DNA of 64,000 bases from DATAFF01 sp963744915 (lineage in GTDB: Bacteria; Pseudomonadota; Alphaproteobacteria; Rhizobiales; Aestuariivirgaceae). The stretch is from positions 1 to 64,000 of the forward strand of contig CAVUUY010000022.1 of assembly GCA_963744915.1 (NCBI GenBank), given 5' to 3'. Of this stretch, positions 41,602 to 53,170 are shown piece after piece. Positions within the stretch are counted from its first letter, which is position 1. Each line of letters opens with the position of its first letter. The notes beneath the pieces were generated by a model. The model did no database searches. It was given only the letters and a program-made list of their open reading frames with translations, and was not told the origin of the DNA. The position numbers and the translations under genes were made by a program.

Positions 41602-42729
41602 GTGGACAGCACGCGCGCATATCTCGACCACAATGCGTCGAGCCCGCTTCGGCCACAGGCCCGGCAGGCGATGATCGCGGCACTCGATGCCGGCGGCAAC
41701 GCCTCCTCGGTCCATGGCGAGGGGCGGGCCGCCCGCAACCTTGTCGAGGCGGCGCGCGAGGAGCTTGCCCGGAGCTTCGGCGTGCCGCCGCGCTCGGTGG
41801 TGTTCACCTCGGGCGGCACCGAGGCCAACGCGCTGGCGCTGCGCGGCAGCGGCAGTGAGAGGTTCATCGTGTCCGCCGTCGAGCACGCTTCGGTGCAGGT
41901 CGCGGCCGAGCAGTCGGTCCGCCCGGTCGATCGGCTGCCGGTCGACGGCAACGGCATCGTCGACCTCGCCGCGCTCGCCGGGTCGCTGGCGGCGGGGCCC
42001 AAGGCGACGCTCGTCTCGCTGATGCTCGGCAACAACGAGACCGGGGCGATCCAGCCGGTGGCGGCGGCGGCGGAGCTGGCGCATGCCCATGGCGCGATCA
42101 TCCATTGCGATGCCGCCCAGGCGGTCGGGCGGATGCCGGTCGACTGGCACGGCCTCGGGGTCGATCTCATGACGCTCTCGGCCCACAAATTCGGCGGCCC
42201 GCAGGGCGTGGGGGCGCTGCTCGTCCGGCCGGGGATGTCGCTGTCGCCGCTGATCGTCGGCGGCGGTCAGGAATTTCACTTGCGGGGCGGAACCGAAAAC
42301 GTCGCCGCGATTTGCGGTATGGCCGCCGCGTTCCGGGCGGCGCTCGGCGATGATGCCGGCGCCGTTGCGATGGCGCGCAACGGCTTCGAAGCCCGCCTCA
42401 GGGCGGTTTCGCCTGCCATTCGGATCTTCGCCGAGGAGGTTAGGCGCTTGCCCAACACCAGCTGCTTCGCCCATGACGGAATCATGGCCGAAACCGCGGT
42501 CATGGCGCTCGATCTCCTGGGCGTCGCGGTCTCCTCGGGCTCGGCTTGCTCGTCGGGCAAGGTCGGGCGCTCGCATGTGCTCGAGGCGATGGGCGTGCCG
42601 GCGGACCTCGCCCGCCGCGGCGCGCTCAGGGTGAGCCTCGGCTGGAACACCACCAAGGGCGATTTGACGCAGCTGATCGAAGCCTGGCGCGAGCTCGTGT
42701 CGCGCCCGGCGGCACGGTCTGCAGCATAG
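41602..42729 (+). CDS. Cysteine desulfurase, NifS/IscS-like (class I)
   Basis: The 375-aa PLP enzyme takes sulfur from cysteine. It starts at GTG 41602 with GAGG upstream, 8 bases after iscR. Motifs are the N-terminal YLDHNASSPLRP, the PLP-binding HCDAAQAVG, the lysine in LSAHKFGGPQG and the catalytic cysteine in SSGSACSSGKVGRSH, on the extended loop of the class I group. A second desulfurase of class II (SufS) is encoded later in the same operon, so the cell has two. The frame is open upstream into iscR, which is shadow. Confidence 0.88.
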   Translation: MDSTRAYLDHNASSPLRPQARQAMIAALDAGGNASSVHGEGRAARNLVEAAREELARSFGVPPRSVVFTSGGTEANALALRGSGSERFIVSAVEHASVQVAAEQSVRPVDRLPVDGNGIVDLAALAGSLAAGPKATLVSLMLGNNETGAIQPVAAAAELAHAHGAIIHCDAAQAVGRMPVDWHGLGVDLMTLSAHKFGGPQGVGALLVRPGMSLSPLIVGGGQEFHLRGGTENVAAICGMAAAFRAALGDDAGAVAMARNGFEARLRAVSPAIRIFAEEVRRLPNTSCFAHDGIMAETAVMALDLLGVAVSSGSACSSGKVGRSHVLEAMGVPADLARRGALRVSLGWNTTKGDLTQLIEAWRELVSRPAARSAA

Positions 42730-42747
42730 AAAGACGAGAAGGCATCA

Positions 42748-44262
<1,515 letters not shown>

Positions 44263-44305
44263 CGACGACAGGGCTCATTGGAATTGACGAAATAACGGAA
44301 AAGAC

Positions 44306-45067
44306 ATGGGAACGCTTGCAATCAACGATCTTCACGTAAAGCTTGCCGACGAGGACAAGGTCATTCTCGACGGGTTGTCGCTCACCGTAAGGCCGGGCGA
44401 GGTTCATGCCATCATGGGACCGAACGGCTCGGGCAAGTCGACGCTCTCCTATGTGCTGGCAGGGCGCGAGGGCTACGAGGTGACGGGCGGCGAAGTTACG
44501 CTCGACGGCGAGGATCTTCTCGCCATGGCGCCCGATGAGCGCGCCGCCAAGGGCGTGTTCCTGGCCTTTCAATATCCAATCGAGATCCCCGGCGTCGCCA
44601 CCATGCAGTTCCTCAAGGTGGCGCTCAATGCGCAGCGCAAGGCGCGGGGCGAGCCCGAGATGTCGACGCCGGACTTCATGCGGTTGATCCGCGAGCGCGC
44701 CCTCAGGCTCGGGATCTCGCCGGAGATGCTGAAACGACCGGTCAATGTCGGCTTCTCCGGGGGCGAGAAGAAGCGCGCCGAGATCCTGCAGATGGCGGTG
44801 CTCGAGCCCAGCCTCTGCATCATGGACGAGACCGATTCCGGCCTCGATATCGACGCCCTGCGGATCGTCGCCGACGGCGTCAATGGCTTGCGCAGCCCCG
44901 AGCGCGCGATGATCGTCATCACCCATTACCAGCGGCTGCTCGAATACATCATCCCCGACCGGGTGCACGTGCTGTCGAAAGGGCGGATCGTCAGATCCGG
45001 CGACAAGTCGCTGGCGCTCGAGCTCGAGGAGCACGGCTACGCCGATTACGGAAAGGACGCGGCGTGA
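44306..45067 (+). CDS. sufC: Suf ATPase SufC
   Basis: The 253-aa ABC-type ATPase drives conformational change of the SufBD scaffold. It has Walker A GPNGSGKST, the Q-loop in LAFQYPIEIPG, the signature FSGGEKKR and Walker B SLCIMDETDSGLD, with the switch histidine in VITHYQRLLEYI. No transmembrane part exists; it is soluble. The stop overlaps the sufD start by one base (TGATG). Confidence 0.96.
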   Translation: MGTLAINDLHVKLADEDKVILDGLSLTVRPGEVHAIMGPNGSGKSTLSYVLAGREGYEVTGGEVTLDGEDLLAMAPDERAAKGVFLAFQYPIEIPGVATMQFLKVALNAQRKARGEPEMSTPDFMRLIRERALRLGISPEMLKRPVNVGFSGGEKKRAEILQMAVLEPSLCIMDETDSGLDIDALRIVADGVNGLRSPERAMIVITHYQRLLEYIIPDRVHVLSKGRIVRSGDKSLALELEEHGYADYGKDAA

Positions 45068-46362
45068 TGAACATGCCCATCCGCAGCACCACTGCCGAGC
45101 AGGCCTATCTCCAGGCCGGCCAGATCATGGCCGTCTCGCCGGTGCGGCGGGCGGCGTTCGAGCGGTTCATGGCGAGCGGCCTGCCGCATCGGCGGTTGGA
45201 GGATTGGCGTTGGACCGATCTGCGGCAGCTGCTGACGCGGCCGTTCCCGCCGGCGGCGCCGACATTGAGCGACCGAGCCGGCGTGCAGCAGCTGGTGGCC
45301 CGCTCGGCCTTCGAAGGGGTGGGGCGGGCACGGCTGGTGATCGCCGACGGCGTCTTCCGGCCGGAGCTGTCGGAACTGCCGCTTTCCGGCGCCATCACGG
45401 TCCGCTCCCTCGACGAGCCGGCGCCGATCGATGGCGATGACCCGCTGCTGCTGCTGAACACGGCCTTCTTCACCGGCGGCGTCCGGATCGAGGTCGCGGC
45501 GGGCGAGAACGTGACCTTGCCGGTCGAAGTCATAAGCGTGAACACCGGGATGAGGGCTGAGACATTTGCGCCACGCATTGAAGCTGTGATCGGCGACGGC
45601 GGCACGCTCACGCTCGTCGAGAGCCATCTCGGCGCATCAGGGAGCTATGTCGCCCTGCCGGTTACGGTGGTGCGCCTCGGTGCCGGGGCGCGGCTCGACC
45701 GCATCAAGATCCAGGAGGATGCGGCCGGCGCCTACCATCTCGCCAATGCCTATATCGATCTTGGCGCCGCTGCGACGCTGCGCGATTTCACCTTCTCGAT
45801 CGGTGCCGCGGTCACCCGCAATCAGGGCTTCATCACCTTTGCCGGCGAGGGCGGCGATGCGCGGGTGAGCGGCAGCTATCTGCTGCATGACCGCCAGCAT
45901 TGCGATACCAGGCTCGTCGTCGACCACAAGGTGCCGCGCTGCACCAGCCGCGAGATCTTCAAATGCGTGATCGACGAGGAGGCGCGCGGCATCTTCCAGG
46001 GCAAGGTGATCGTGCGGCCGCATGCGCAGAAGACCGACGGCAAGCAGTCGAGCCACGCGCTGCTGCTGAGCCCGGCCGCCGAGTTCGATGCCAAGCCGGA
46101 GCTCGAAATCTTCGCCGACGACGTGGTGTGCGGCCATGGCGCGACGGCCGGGGATCTCGAGGAGGACCACGTGTTCTACCTGCGGTCCCGCGGCATTCCG
46201 GAGGCGCGCGCCAGGAGCATGCTGATCACCGCCTTCGTCGCCGACGCCTTCGAGGATGTGGCCGACGAACGCCTCCGGGCGGGCCTCGCCGCACGCTCCG
46301 AAGGCTGGCTCGACCGGCGGCGCGGGACCGGGCAACCGGCAGGGAAGGGCGGCAATGGCTGA
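45067..46362 (+). CDS. sufD: Fe-S scaffold subunit SufD
   Basis: The 431-aa protein is paralogous to SufB and pairs with it. The N-terminal helix has LPHRRLEDWRWTDLR, and the core includes HKVPRCTSREIFKCVID, KTDGKQSSHALLLSP and DDVVCGHGATAGDLEE, where the His is needed for iron handling. It starts at ATG 45067, one base inside the sufC stop, and ends 8 bases inside sufS. Expression is thus translationally coupled along the operon. Confidence 0.93.
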   Translation: MNMPIRSTTAEQAYLQAGQIMAVSPVRRAAFERFMASGLPHRRLEDWRWTDLRQLLTRPFPPAAPTLSDRAGVQQLVARSAFEGVGRARLVIADGVFRPELSELPLSGAITVRSLDEPAPIDGDDPLLLLNTAFFTGGVRIEVAAGENVTLPVEVISVNTGMRAETFAPRIEAVIGDGGTLTLVESHLGASGSYVALPVTVVRLGAGARLDRIKIQEDAAGAYHLANAYIDLGAAATLRDFTFSIGAAVTRNQGFITFAGEGGDARVSGSYLLHDRQHCDTRLVVDHKVPRCTSREIFKCVIDEEARGIFQGKVIVRPHAQKTDGKQSSHALLLSPAAEFDAKPELEIFADDVVCGHGATAGDLEEDHVFYLRSRGIPEARARSMLITAFVADAFEDVADERLRAGLAARSEGWLDRRRGTGQPAGKGGNG

Positions 46363-47593
46363 CGGATCGGCGCAGGCCTATGATGTCGAGGCGATTCGCG
46401 CCGACTTCCCGATTCTGAAGCGGGAGGTCTATGGCAAGCCCCTGACCTATCTCGACAATGCCGCCTCGGCGCAGAAGCCAAAGGCGGTGATCGAGGCGGT
46501 CGGCAAGGCCTATGAGATGGAATATGCCAATGTCCATCGCGGCCTGCATTTCCTGTCCAACCTGGCGACGGCGAATTACGAGAAGGCGCGGGAGACGGTC
46601 CGCCGCTTTCTCAATGCCCCCTCGGCCAGCCAGATCATCTTCACCCGCAATGCGACCGAGGCGATCAATCTGGTGGCGCAAAGCTTCGGCGGGCTGGTGA
46701 TCGGGGAGGGTGACGAGATCGTCCTGTCGATCCTCGAGCATCACTCCAACATCGTGCCCTGGCATTTCCACCGCGAGCGCCGCGGTGCGGTGATCCGCTG
46801 GAGCCCGGTCGACGACGACGGCAATTTCCTTATCGAGGCCTTCGAGGCGCTGCTCGGCCCGCGCACCCGGATGGTCGCCATCACCCACATGTCGAACGCG
46901 CTCGGCACCATCCTGCCGATCAAGGAGATCGTCCGGCTCTGCCGCTCCCGCGGCATCCCGATTCTGGTCGATGGCAGCCAGGCAGCGGTGCATATGGGCA
47001 TCGACGTCCAGGACATCGATCCCGATTTCTATGTCTTCACCGGCCATAAGACCTATGGACCGACGGGAATCGGGGTCCTTTACGCCAAGGCGGAGCATCT
47101 CGAGCGGATGCCGCCCTATCAGGGCGGCGGCGAGATGATCAGCGAGGTGTTCCTCGACGGCATCACCTATGCCGAGCCGCCGCACCGGTTCGAGGCGGGC
47201 ACGCCGGCGATCGTCCAGGCGATCGGCCTCGGCGTCGCCCTCGACTACATGATGACGGTCGGGCGCGACCGGATTGCAGCGCATGAGGCGGGGCTCCTCG
47301 ACCATGCGCTGCGGCGGTTGTCGGCGATCAACAATCTTCGCATCATCGGCCAGGCGCGCCACCGCGGCGCCATCATCTCCTTCAACATGAACGGCGCCCA
47401 TGCGCATGACATCGCGACGGTGATCGACCGCGCCGGGGTGGCGGTCAGGGCCGGCACCCATTGCACCATGCCGCTGCTCGCCCGGTTCGGCACCACCGCC
47501 ACCTGCCGGGCCTCTTTTGCCATGTACAACACCCATGAGGAGGTCGAGCGGCTCGGCGAAGCTCTTGAATTTGCTGGCCGACTGTTCATATGA
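46355..47593 (+). CDS. sufS: Cysteine desulfurase SufS (class II)
   Basis: The 412-aa PLP enzyme has YLDNAASAQKPKAVIEA at the N-terminus, the lysine in FTGHKTYGPTG and the catalytic cysteine in RAGTHCTMPLL, on the short loop of the class II group. No sufE gene is next to it, so a SufE or SufU partner is expected elsewhere. The ATG at 46355 has AGGGAAGGG before it and overlaps sufD by 8 bases; the longer frame from 46256 is shadow within sufD. Confidence 0.93.
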   Translation: MADGSAQAYDVEAIRADFPILKREVYGKPLTYLDNAASAQKPKAVIEAVGKAYEMEYANVHRGLHFLSNLATANYEKARETVRRFLNAPSASQIIFTRNATEAINLVAQSFGGLVIGEGDEIVLSILEHHSNIVPWHFHRERRGAVIRWSPVDDDGNFLIEAFEALLGPRTRMVAITHMSNALGTILPIKEIVRLCRSRGIPILVDGSQAAVHMGIDVQDIDPDFYVFTGHKTYGPTGIGVLYAKAEHLERMPPYQGGGEMISEVFLDGITYAEPPHRFEAGTPAIVQAIGLGVALDYMMTVGRDRIAAHEAGLLDHALRRLSAINNLRIIGQARHRGAIISFNMNGAHAHDIATVIDRAGVAVRAGTHCTMPLLARFGTTATCRASFAMYNTHEEVERLGEALEFAGRLFI

Positions 47594-47961
47594 GTGAAAT
47601 GACCGCGCTGCCGTCACATGAGGACCTGTCCGGCTCCGCCATTCCCAAGGAGGAGCTCGAGCGCCTGACCGAGGACATGGTCGCGGCGCTGAAGACGGTC
47701 TACGATCCCGAGATTCCGGTCGATATTTTCGAGCTCGGCCTGGTCTACAAGATCGACGTCGCCGATGATCGGGCGGTGACCATCGACATGACCCTGACCG
47801 CCCCCGGCTGTCCGGTGGCCGGCGATATGCCGGGCTGGGTGCAGGACGCGGTCAGCGCCGTTCCGGGGGTCAAGGACGTCAAAGTCAATCTGGTGTTCGA
47901 CCCGCCGTGGGACGCCAGCCGCATGTCGGATGAGGCGCGCGTCGCCCTCAATATGTGGTAG
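47590..47961 (+). CDS. sufT: SUF assembly protein SufT (DUF59/MIP18 family)
   Basis: The 123-aa protein has the DUF59 core VYDPEIPVDIFELGLVYKID and LTAPGCPVAGDMPGWV with the conserved cysteine, and ends DPPWDASRMSDEARVALNMW. Members help mature Fe-S proteins late in the pathway. It begins 4 bases inside the sufS stop and is followed by an A-type carrier gene. Confidence 0.9.
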   Translation: MSEMTALPSHEDLSGSAIPKEELERLTEDMVAALKTVYDPEIPVDIFELGLVYKIDVADDRAVTIDMTLTAPGCPVAGDMPGWVQDAVSAVPGVKDVKVNLVFDPPWDASRMSDEARVALNMW

Positions 47962-47985
47962 AGGGAGTCGAGGAGGACTGAAATC

Positions 47986-48366
47986 ATGGTGCAAGCCCGC
48001 CCCCGGCCCCAGGTGATGCGGCTCACGGACGCCGCCGCGGCACGGATCCGGGCCCTCATGGCGCGCTCGGGAAACCCGCAGTCTGCCTTGAGAATCGGCG
48101 TCAAGAAGGGTGGCTGCGCCGGCATGGAGTACACCATGGACTGGGCCGAGGAGCCGGAGCGGTTCGACGAAGTCATCGAAGACAAGGGCGCCCGCGTATT
48201 GATTGATTCGAAAGCCGTGATGTTCTTGCTCGGAACCGAGATGGATTACCAGGTTGACAAGCTGCGAGCGGGCTTCACTTTCAATAATCCGAACCAGACT
48301 AGTGCCTGCGGTTGCGGCGAGTTGGTTCAATTGGCGCCCGCTACATCGGAATCTGTGGAAGTTTGA
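47986..48366 (+). CDS. sufA: A-type Fe-S carrier SufA/IscA
   Basis: The 126-aa carrier has the three-cysteine signature: VKKGGCAGMEY and the C-terminal SACGCGEL. It passes clusters from the SufBCD scaffold to apo-proteins. The ATG at 47986 follows GAGGACTGAAATC; the first 10 residues are basic and variable. It is the last gene of the operon, followed by a promoter-bearing gap of 174 bases. Confidence 0.93.
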   Translation: MVQARPRPQVMRLTDAAAARIRALMARSGNPQSALRIGVKKGGCAGMEYTMDWAEEPERFDEVIEDKGARVLIDSKAVMFLLGTEMDYQVDKLRAGFTFNNPNQTSACGCGELVQLAPATSESVEV

Positions 48367-48399
48367 TCAAATTCGCCCACATGCCGCAGGGTTGTGTCA

Positions 48400-48427
48400 T
48401 TGACACTTCATCTGTTCTGACTATTTT
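48400..48427 (+). promoter_or_regulatory. Candidate sigma-70 promoter of the DEAD-box helicase
   Basis: A perfect TTGACA at 48400-48405 is followed after 16 bases by TATTTT at 48422-48427. The start would be near 48434, leaving an untranslated leader of about 105 bases before the ATG at 48541, which is long for this genome and could carry control. Confidence 0.5.
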
Positions 48428-48540
48428 GCATGAGGGGGACAGAAGTCTTGTGCCGCCTCTGGCGAGCAAAGTCGGGCGAATAAGATCAAGTCATAAAAAA
48501 GCAATGTGCCTTCCCATTTAAGGAAAGTTTGCGACACCGC

Positions 48541-49981
<1,441 letters not shown>

Positions 49982-49989
<8 letters not shown>

Positions 49990-50434
49990 CGATCAGGATA
50001 GGCGGTACGAGGCGGCTGCCATTCTCGAGCGGCCGGATCGTCATGACGCTGCGCCCGACATTCATCTGACGGGCGCTGCGCACCAGGGCCCGCAGCACCT
50101 GCGATGAATTGGCTGCCACCGTCATCGGCCAGAGCACATCGCCATGATCGCGGCTGGCACCTTCCGGCGGCTCGCCGGTGTGCACATGGGTGAGCGCCTC
50201 CTCGATGGTGAAGAGTGCCCAGCCAAAATAACCGACGGCGCGCGGCCCCTGCATCGCGATGAGCGCGTGGCCGCGCCGGATCTGACCGTCCAGCACCGGG
50301 ATGATGACGCTGGTGGGCATGTCGGAAAAGGGCTTGCGGTGGCAGAGATAATACGTCGCCAGACCGAGCGCGGGAAATCTCGGGGCGGCCTGCTTGATCT
50401 CGAGCTTTTCGCCCAAGTGCTGGACCACAGACAT
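49982..50434 (-). CDS. HlyC-like toxin-activating lysine acyltransferase
   Basis: The 150-aa protein has the pattern of the RTX toxin acyltransferase family: LGLATYYLCHRKPFSDMP with the expected catalytic His32, IIPVLDGQIRRGHALIAM, then VGYFGWALFTIEEAL and DVLWPMTVAANSS. The aspartate normally found before the Gly-Tyr-x-x-Trp segment is not apparent (MQGPRA instead). HlyC-type enzymes move acyl chains from ACP to toxin lysines, but no RTX toxin or secretion gene is near. It may modify another protein. The ATG at 50434 follows GAGGAACC and the end overlaps the convergent helicase by 8 bases. Confidence 0.55.
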
Positions 50435-50530
50435 TGCGGTTCCTCAAGGCTCGCAAGCGATGCGTGAAGAGCGATACAACACCTCGCGAGGTTGATCAAA
50501 CACCTGTCTGGCGCGTGCTGCTGCGGCGTA

Positions 50531-52306
50531 TCAGCGGTGGCGGCTGCGCGTGGCGGAGCGGCGCTGGCCGGCGATCGTCAGCAAGGCCGGGACGGCATCC
50601 TCGATCTCGTGGCAGACAATGGCGCCGCCGGCCGCAAGCTCGGCCGAAACGTCGACCGGCAGGCTGCTGTTTGAGCCGCTCGGCACCTGGTTCAACCGGC
50701 CGCCGATGAGCACCGGAAATCCATCCGGCAGGCAGGATTTGAGGGATTCATAATAATCGAGGGCGATGCCATTATAGGTCGAGAGCAGCACCGCCTCGGC
50801 CCCGTTGGCGACCGCCGCCCGGGCCAACGTCTCGGGGTCGATGGAGACGCCGCCATCGACGATATCGGCGCCGAGCTGCCGCAACACGTGCTCGAGCGCC
50901 ATCTTGCCATGCTCGTGAACGTCGCTCGTTGCCACGATGACGCGCGGCTTGAGGCCGCCGATACGCTGGCGAAGCTCGCTCGTGACCCGGTCGAGGTGAC
51001 GCTCGGCAAGGGCGTCGAGCTCCTCGACGAAGGGGGCACGAACGGCCGGCCGCCGCCCTCGCGGTGCGGCCCTGTCGGCCTGACCGGCTCCCCAGAGCTC
51101 CTCGATGCGCTTGGGACCGAGCCGCTTCAGCGCCAGCAGCATCTCGACCGCCTCGCCGGTGTCGACGCCCGCCTGCGCCAACCCCTGCATGACATTGTCG
51201 CGAAAGCGCCGGCCATTGGCCGAGATCTCTTCCGCAACCACCGCCGCCTTTTCGATGTCGACGAGCTTCGACCAGGCCGGGGCCGACTGCGCCAGCCGGC
51301 CGGCAAAGAGCTGGACGTCGATGATCTCCTCGATCTCGGGGATCCGGCTGTTCTCGGTGACGGGCACGGCATTGACCGCATGGCCGGACGGTCTGGCCGT
51401 TTGGCCCACCACGTCGACCAGCAGGTAGTTGGCGAGGCTGGCGTAATTGGCTCCCGTCTCGCCGCGATAGCTGACGGTGTTGCCGTAGATCATGGTGCCC
51501 GGGGTGGGATTGACCGCGCTCAGCGCCAGATGGAAGGCGAGACGCCGCTCTGGATCGGAGAAATGATGGCCCCAGCAATGGGACAGCCTGGCGCCGAGCA
51601 GCGTCTCGATGACCGCCCTTTCGATCAGCACGAAGCCGAGCACGGAAGCGAGGTCGGTGAACAGGCCGGCGAAGCCGTCGTCGAGATTGGAATGGACGAG
51701 GACCTCCTCCTCCTGTGCCGCCAGCAAGGCGAGCGCCGTGACGGTCGCGGTGGTGGTCGCGACATCGTCGTCCCAGTTGGGAAGCCTGAAGGTGAAATAC
51801 TGGCCGAGATTGCCGACCGCGGTGGCGCCGGCGGCGAGCGCCGCACAGGTGTTCTCGACCGCCGCCGGGAAGCCCATGATGAAGTCGCCGAAATGCGGCG
51901 CGACCGGCGCCACCTCGGTGAGGCGGACGAAGTCCTCTGGCCGGCTCAGCAGGATCCCGGTTCCCTTGACGGCGGCCTGCCGCTGCCCGGGGGGCAGGCC
52001 CATGGCCCAGTCGAGGCTGATGCCGTAGCGGTCGATCCGGACCCCTTTGCGGTGGCAGGCCTCATAGATCTCGCCCCAGGCGCGCCGCGATTTCTCGATG
52101 TCGCGGAAGCCGATCTGGGCATGCAGCATGATGCGCCCGGCGGCGCTTTCGCGGCGCTTGAAGGCGGCCTCGCTCGCGACGCCATTCTCCTTCAGGAATG
52201 GTCCGGGCGTGACCCGGTGGATTCTCGCCAGCTCCCGCCCCCGCGCCTGCAGCGCGGCGGTGGCGGGCAGGTGATCCTCGGGGAAGATGTCCTTGCGGGT
52301 CAGCAT
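50531..52306 (-). CDS. Cobalamin-binding mutase-like protein, function unknown
   Basis: The 591-aa protein has a large N-terminal part that looks like a glutamate-mutase-type barrel, with LSRPEDFVRLTEVAPVAPHF and GFPAAVENTCAALAAGATAV. The C-terminal B12-binding domain of about 130 residues has SDVHEHGK (Asp462, His464, Gly467, the DxHxxG motif), DIVDGGVSIDPETLA and LIGGRLNQVP. The domain order suggests an adenosylcobalamin-dependent carbon-skeleton mutase in one chain. I do not know its substrate. It is transcribed after aqpZ with an 18-base gap. Confidence 0.55.
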   Translation of the reverse strand: MLTRKDIFPEDHLPATAALQARGRELARIHRVTPGPFLKENGVASEAAFKRRESAAGRIMLHAQIGFRDIEKSRRAWGEIYEACHRKGVRIDRYGISLDWAMGLPPGQRQAAVKGTGILLSRPEDFVRLTEVAPVAPHFGDFIMGFPAAVENTCAALAAGATAVGNLGQYFTFRLPNWDDDVATTTATVTALALLAAQEEEVLVHSNLDDGFAGLFTDLASVLGFVLIERAVIETLLGARLSHCWGHHFSDPERRLAFHLALSAVNPTPGTMIYGNTVSYRGETGANYASLANYLLVDVVGQTARPSGHAVNAVPVTENSRIPEIEEIIDVQLFAGRLAQSAPAWSKLVDIEKAAVVAEEISANGRRFRDNVMQGLAQAGVDTGEAVEMLLALKRLGPKRIEELWGAGQADRAAPRGRRPAVRAPFVEELDALAERHLDRVTSELRQRIGGLKPRVIVATSDVHEHGKMALEHVLRQLGADIVDGGVSIDPETLARAAVANGAEAVLLSTYNGIALDYYESLKSCLPDGFPVLIGGRLNQVPSGSNSSLPVDVSAELAAGGAIVCHEIEDAVPALLTIAGQRRSATRSRHR

Positions 52307-52324
52307 TCCCCGAGGATGCCGGGA

Positions 52325-53020
52325 TCAAACCTGTTCGCCAAGGGATTTGTGGACAGTGCCGCCGAGCAGGCCGCCGATTATGGGCGCCACCCAGAACAGC
52401 CACAGCTGGGCCAGCGGCCAGCCTTCATGGGCAAACAGCACGGTGGCGGTCGAACGGGCGGGATTGAGGGAGGTGTTGTCGATCGGGATCGACATGATGT
52501 GCAGCATCGTCAGCGTGAGGCCGATGGCCACAGGCGCCATGTTGCCGGCGCCCTTGGGCTCGGTCGCCCGGCAGATGACGAAGATGAAGATCGCCGTCAG
52601 GACAACCTCCGAGAGAAGGGCGGACATCAGCGAGAAACCGCCGGGCGAATGCAGGCCATAGCCATTGGAGGCGAAGGCGCCGGCGGCAAAGTCGGGCTTT
52701 CCGGCAAGGACCAGGGAGAAGAACGCCCCGGCCAGCAGGCCGCCAACGACCTGCGCCGCTACGTAAGGCCCGATATCCCGCGCCGCGAAGCGGCCTGCGG
52801 CAAAAAGGCCGAAGGTGACCGCGGGGTTGAAATGGCCGCCGGAGATCGGGCCGACCGCATAGGCCATGACCATCACGGCGAGGCCGACCGCGAAGGCCAC
52901 GCCGAGAATTCCCGAGCCGCCGCCAAGCGCCCCGAAGGAAACCAGCGCCGCCCCCAGCACCGCGGCGACCAAGGTGAAAGTGCCGATGAGCTCGGCGACA
53001 AGCTTGTTGGTGTTCGTCAT
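52325..53020 (-). CDS. aqpZ: Aquaporin Z
   Basis: The 231-aa inner-membrane protein has six transmembrane helices and two pore loops, GGHFNPAVTFG and NTSLNPARSTAT, both with the NPA box. The Arg after the second NPA is the selectivity-filter residue of water channels. Spacing and length match AqpZ rather than the glycerol facilitator. The ATG at 53020 follows GAGAGGGA. The downstream cobalamin-binding gene is close enough to share its message. Confidence 0.92.
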   Translation of the reverse strand: MTNTNKLVAELIGTFTLVAAVLGAALVSFGALGGGSGILGVAFAVGLAVMVMAYAVGPISGGHFNPAVTFGLFAAGRFAARDIGPYVAAQVVGGLLAGAFFSLVLAGKPDFAAGAFASNGYGLHSPGGFSLMSALLSEVVLTAIFIFVICRATEPKGAGNMAPVAIGLTLTMLHIMSIPIDNTSLNPARSTATVLFAHEGWPLAQLWLFWVAPIIGGLLGGTVHKSLGEQV

Positions 53021-53170
53021 GAAAATCCCTCTCCCTCGAATCGCTCAGGCCATGATCTTACCTCAAATTGTGGCACAAAAACCCGGCCGGCATTCGCTTG
53101 CGCTGTGGGTGCGGTGCATAATGGCTGAGCGATTCGGCTATGGGACTCCGCGGGGGTAGAACGAGGTAGA

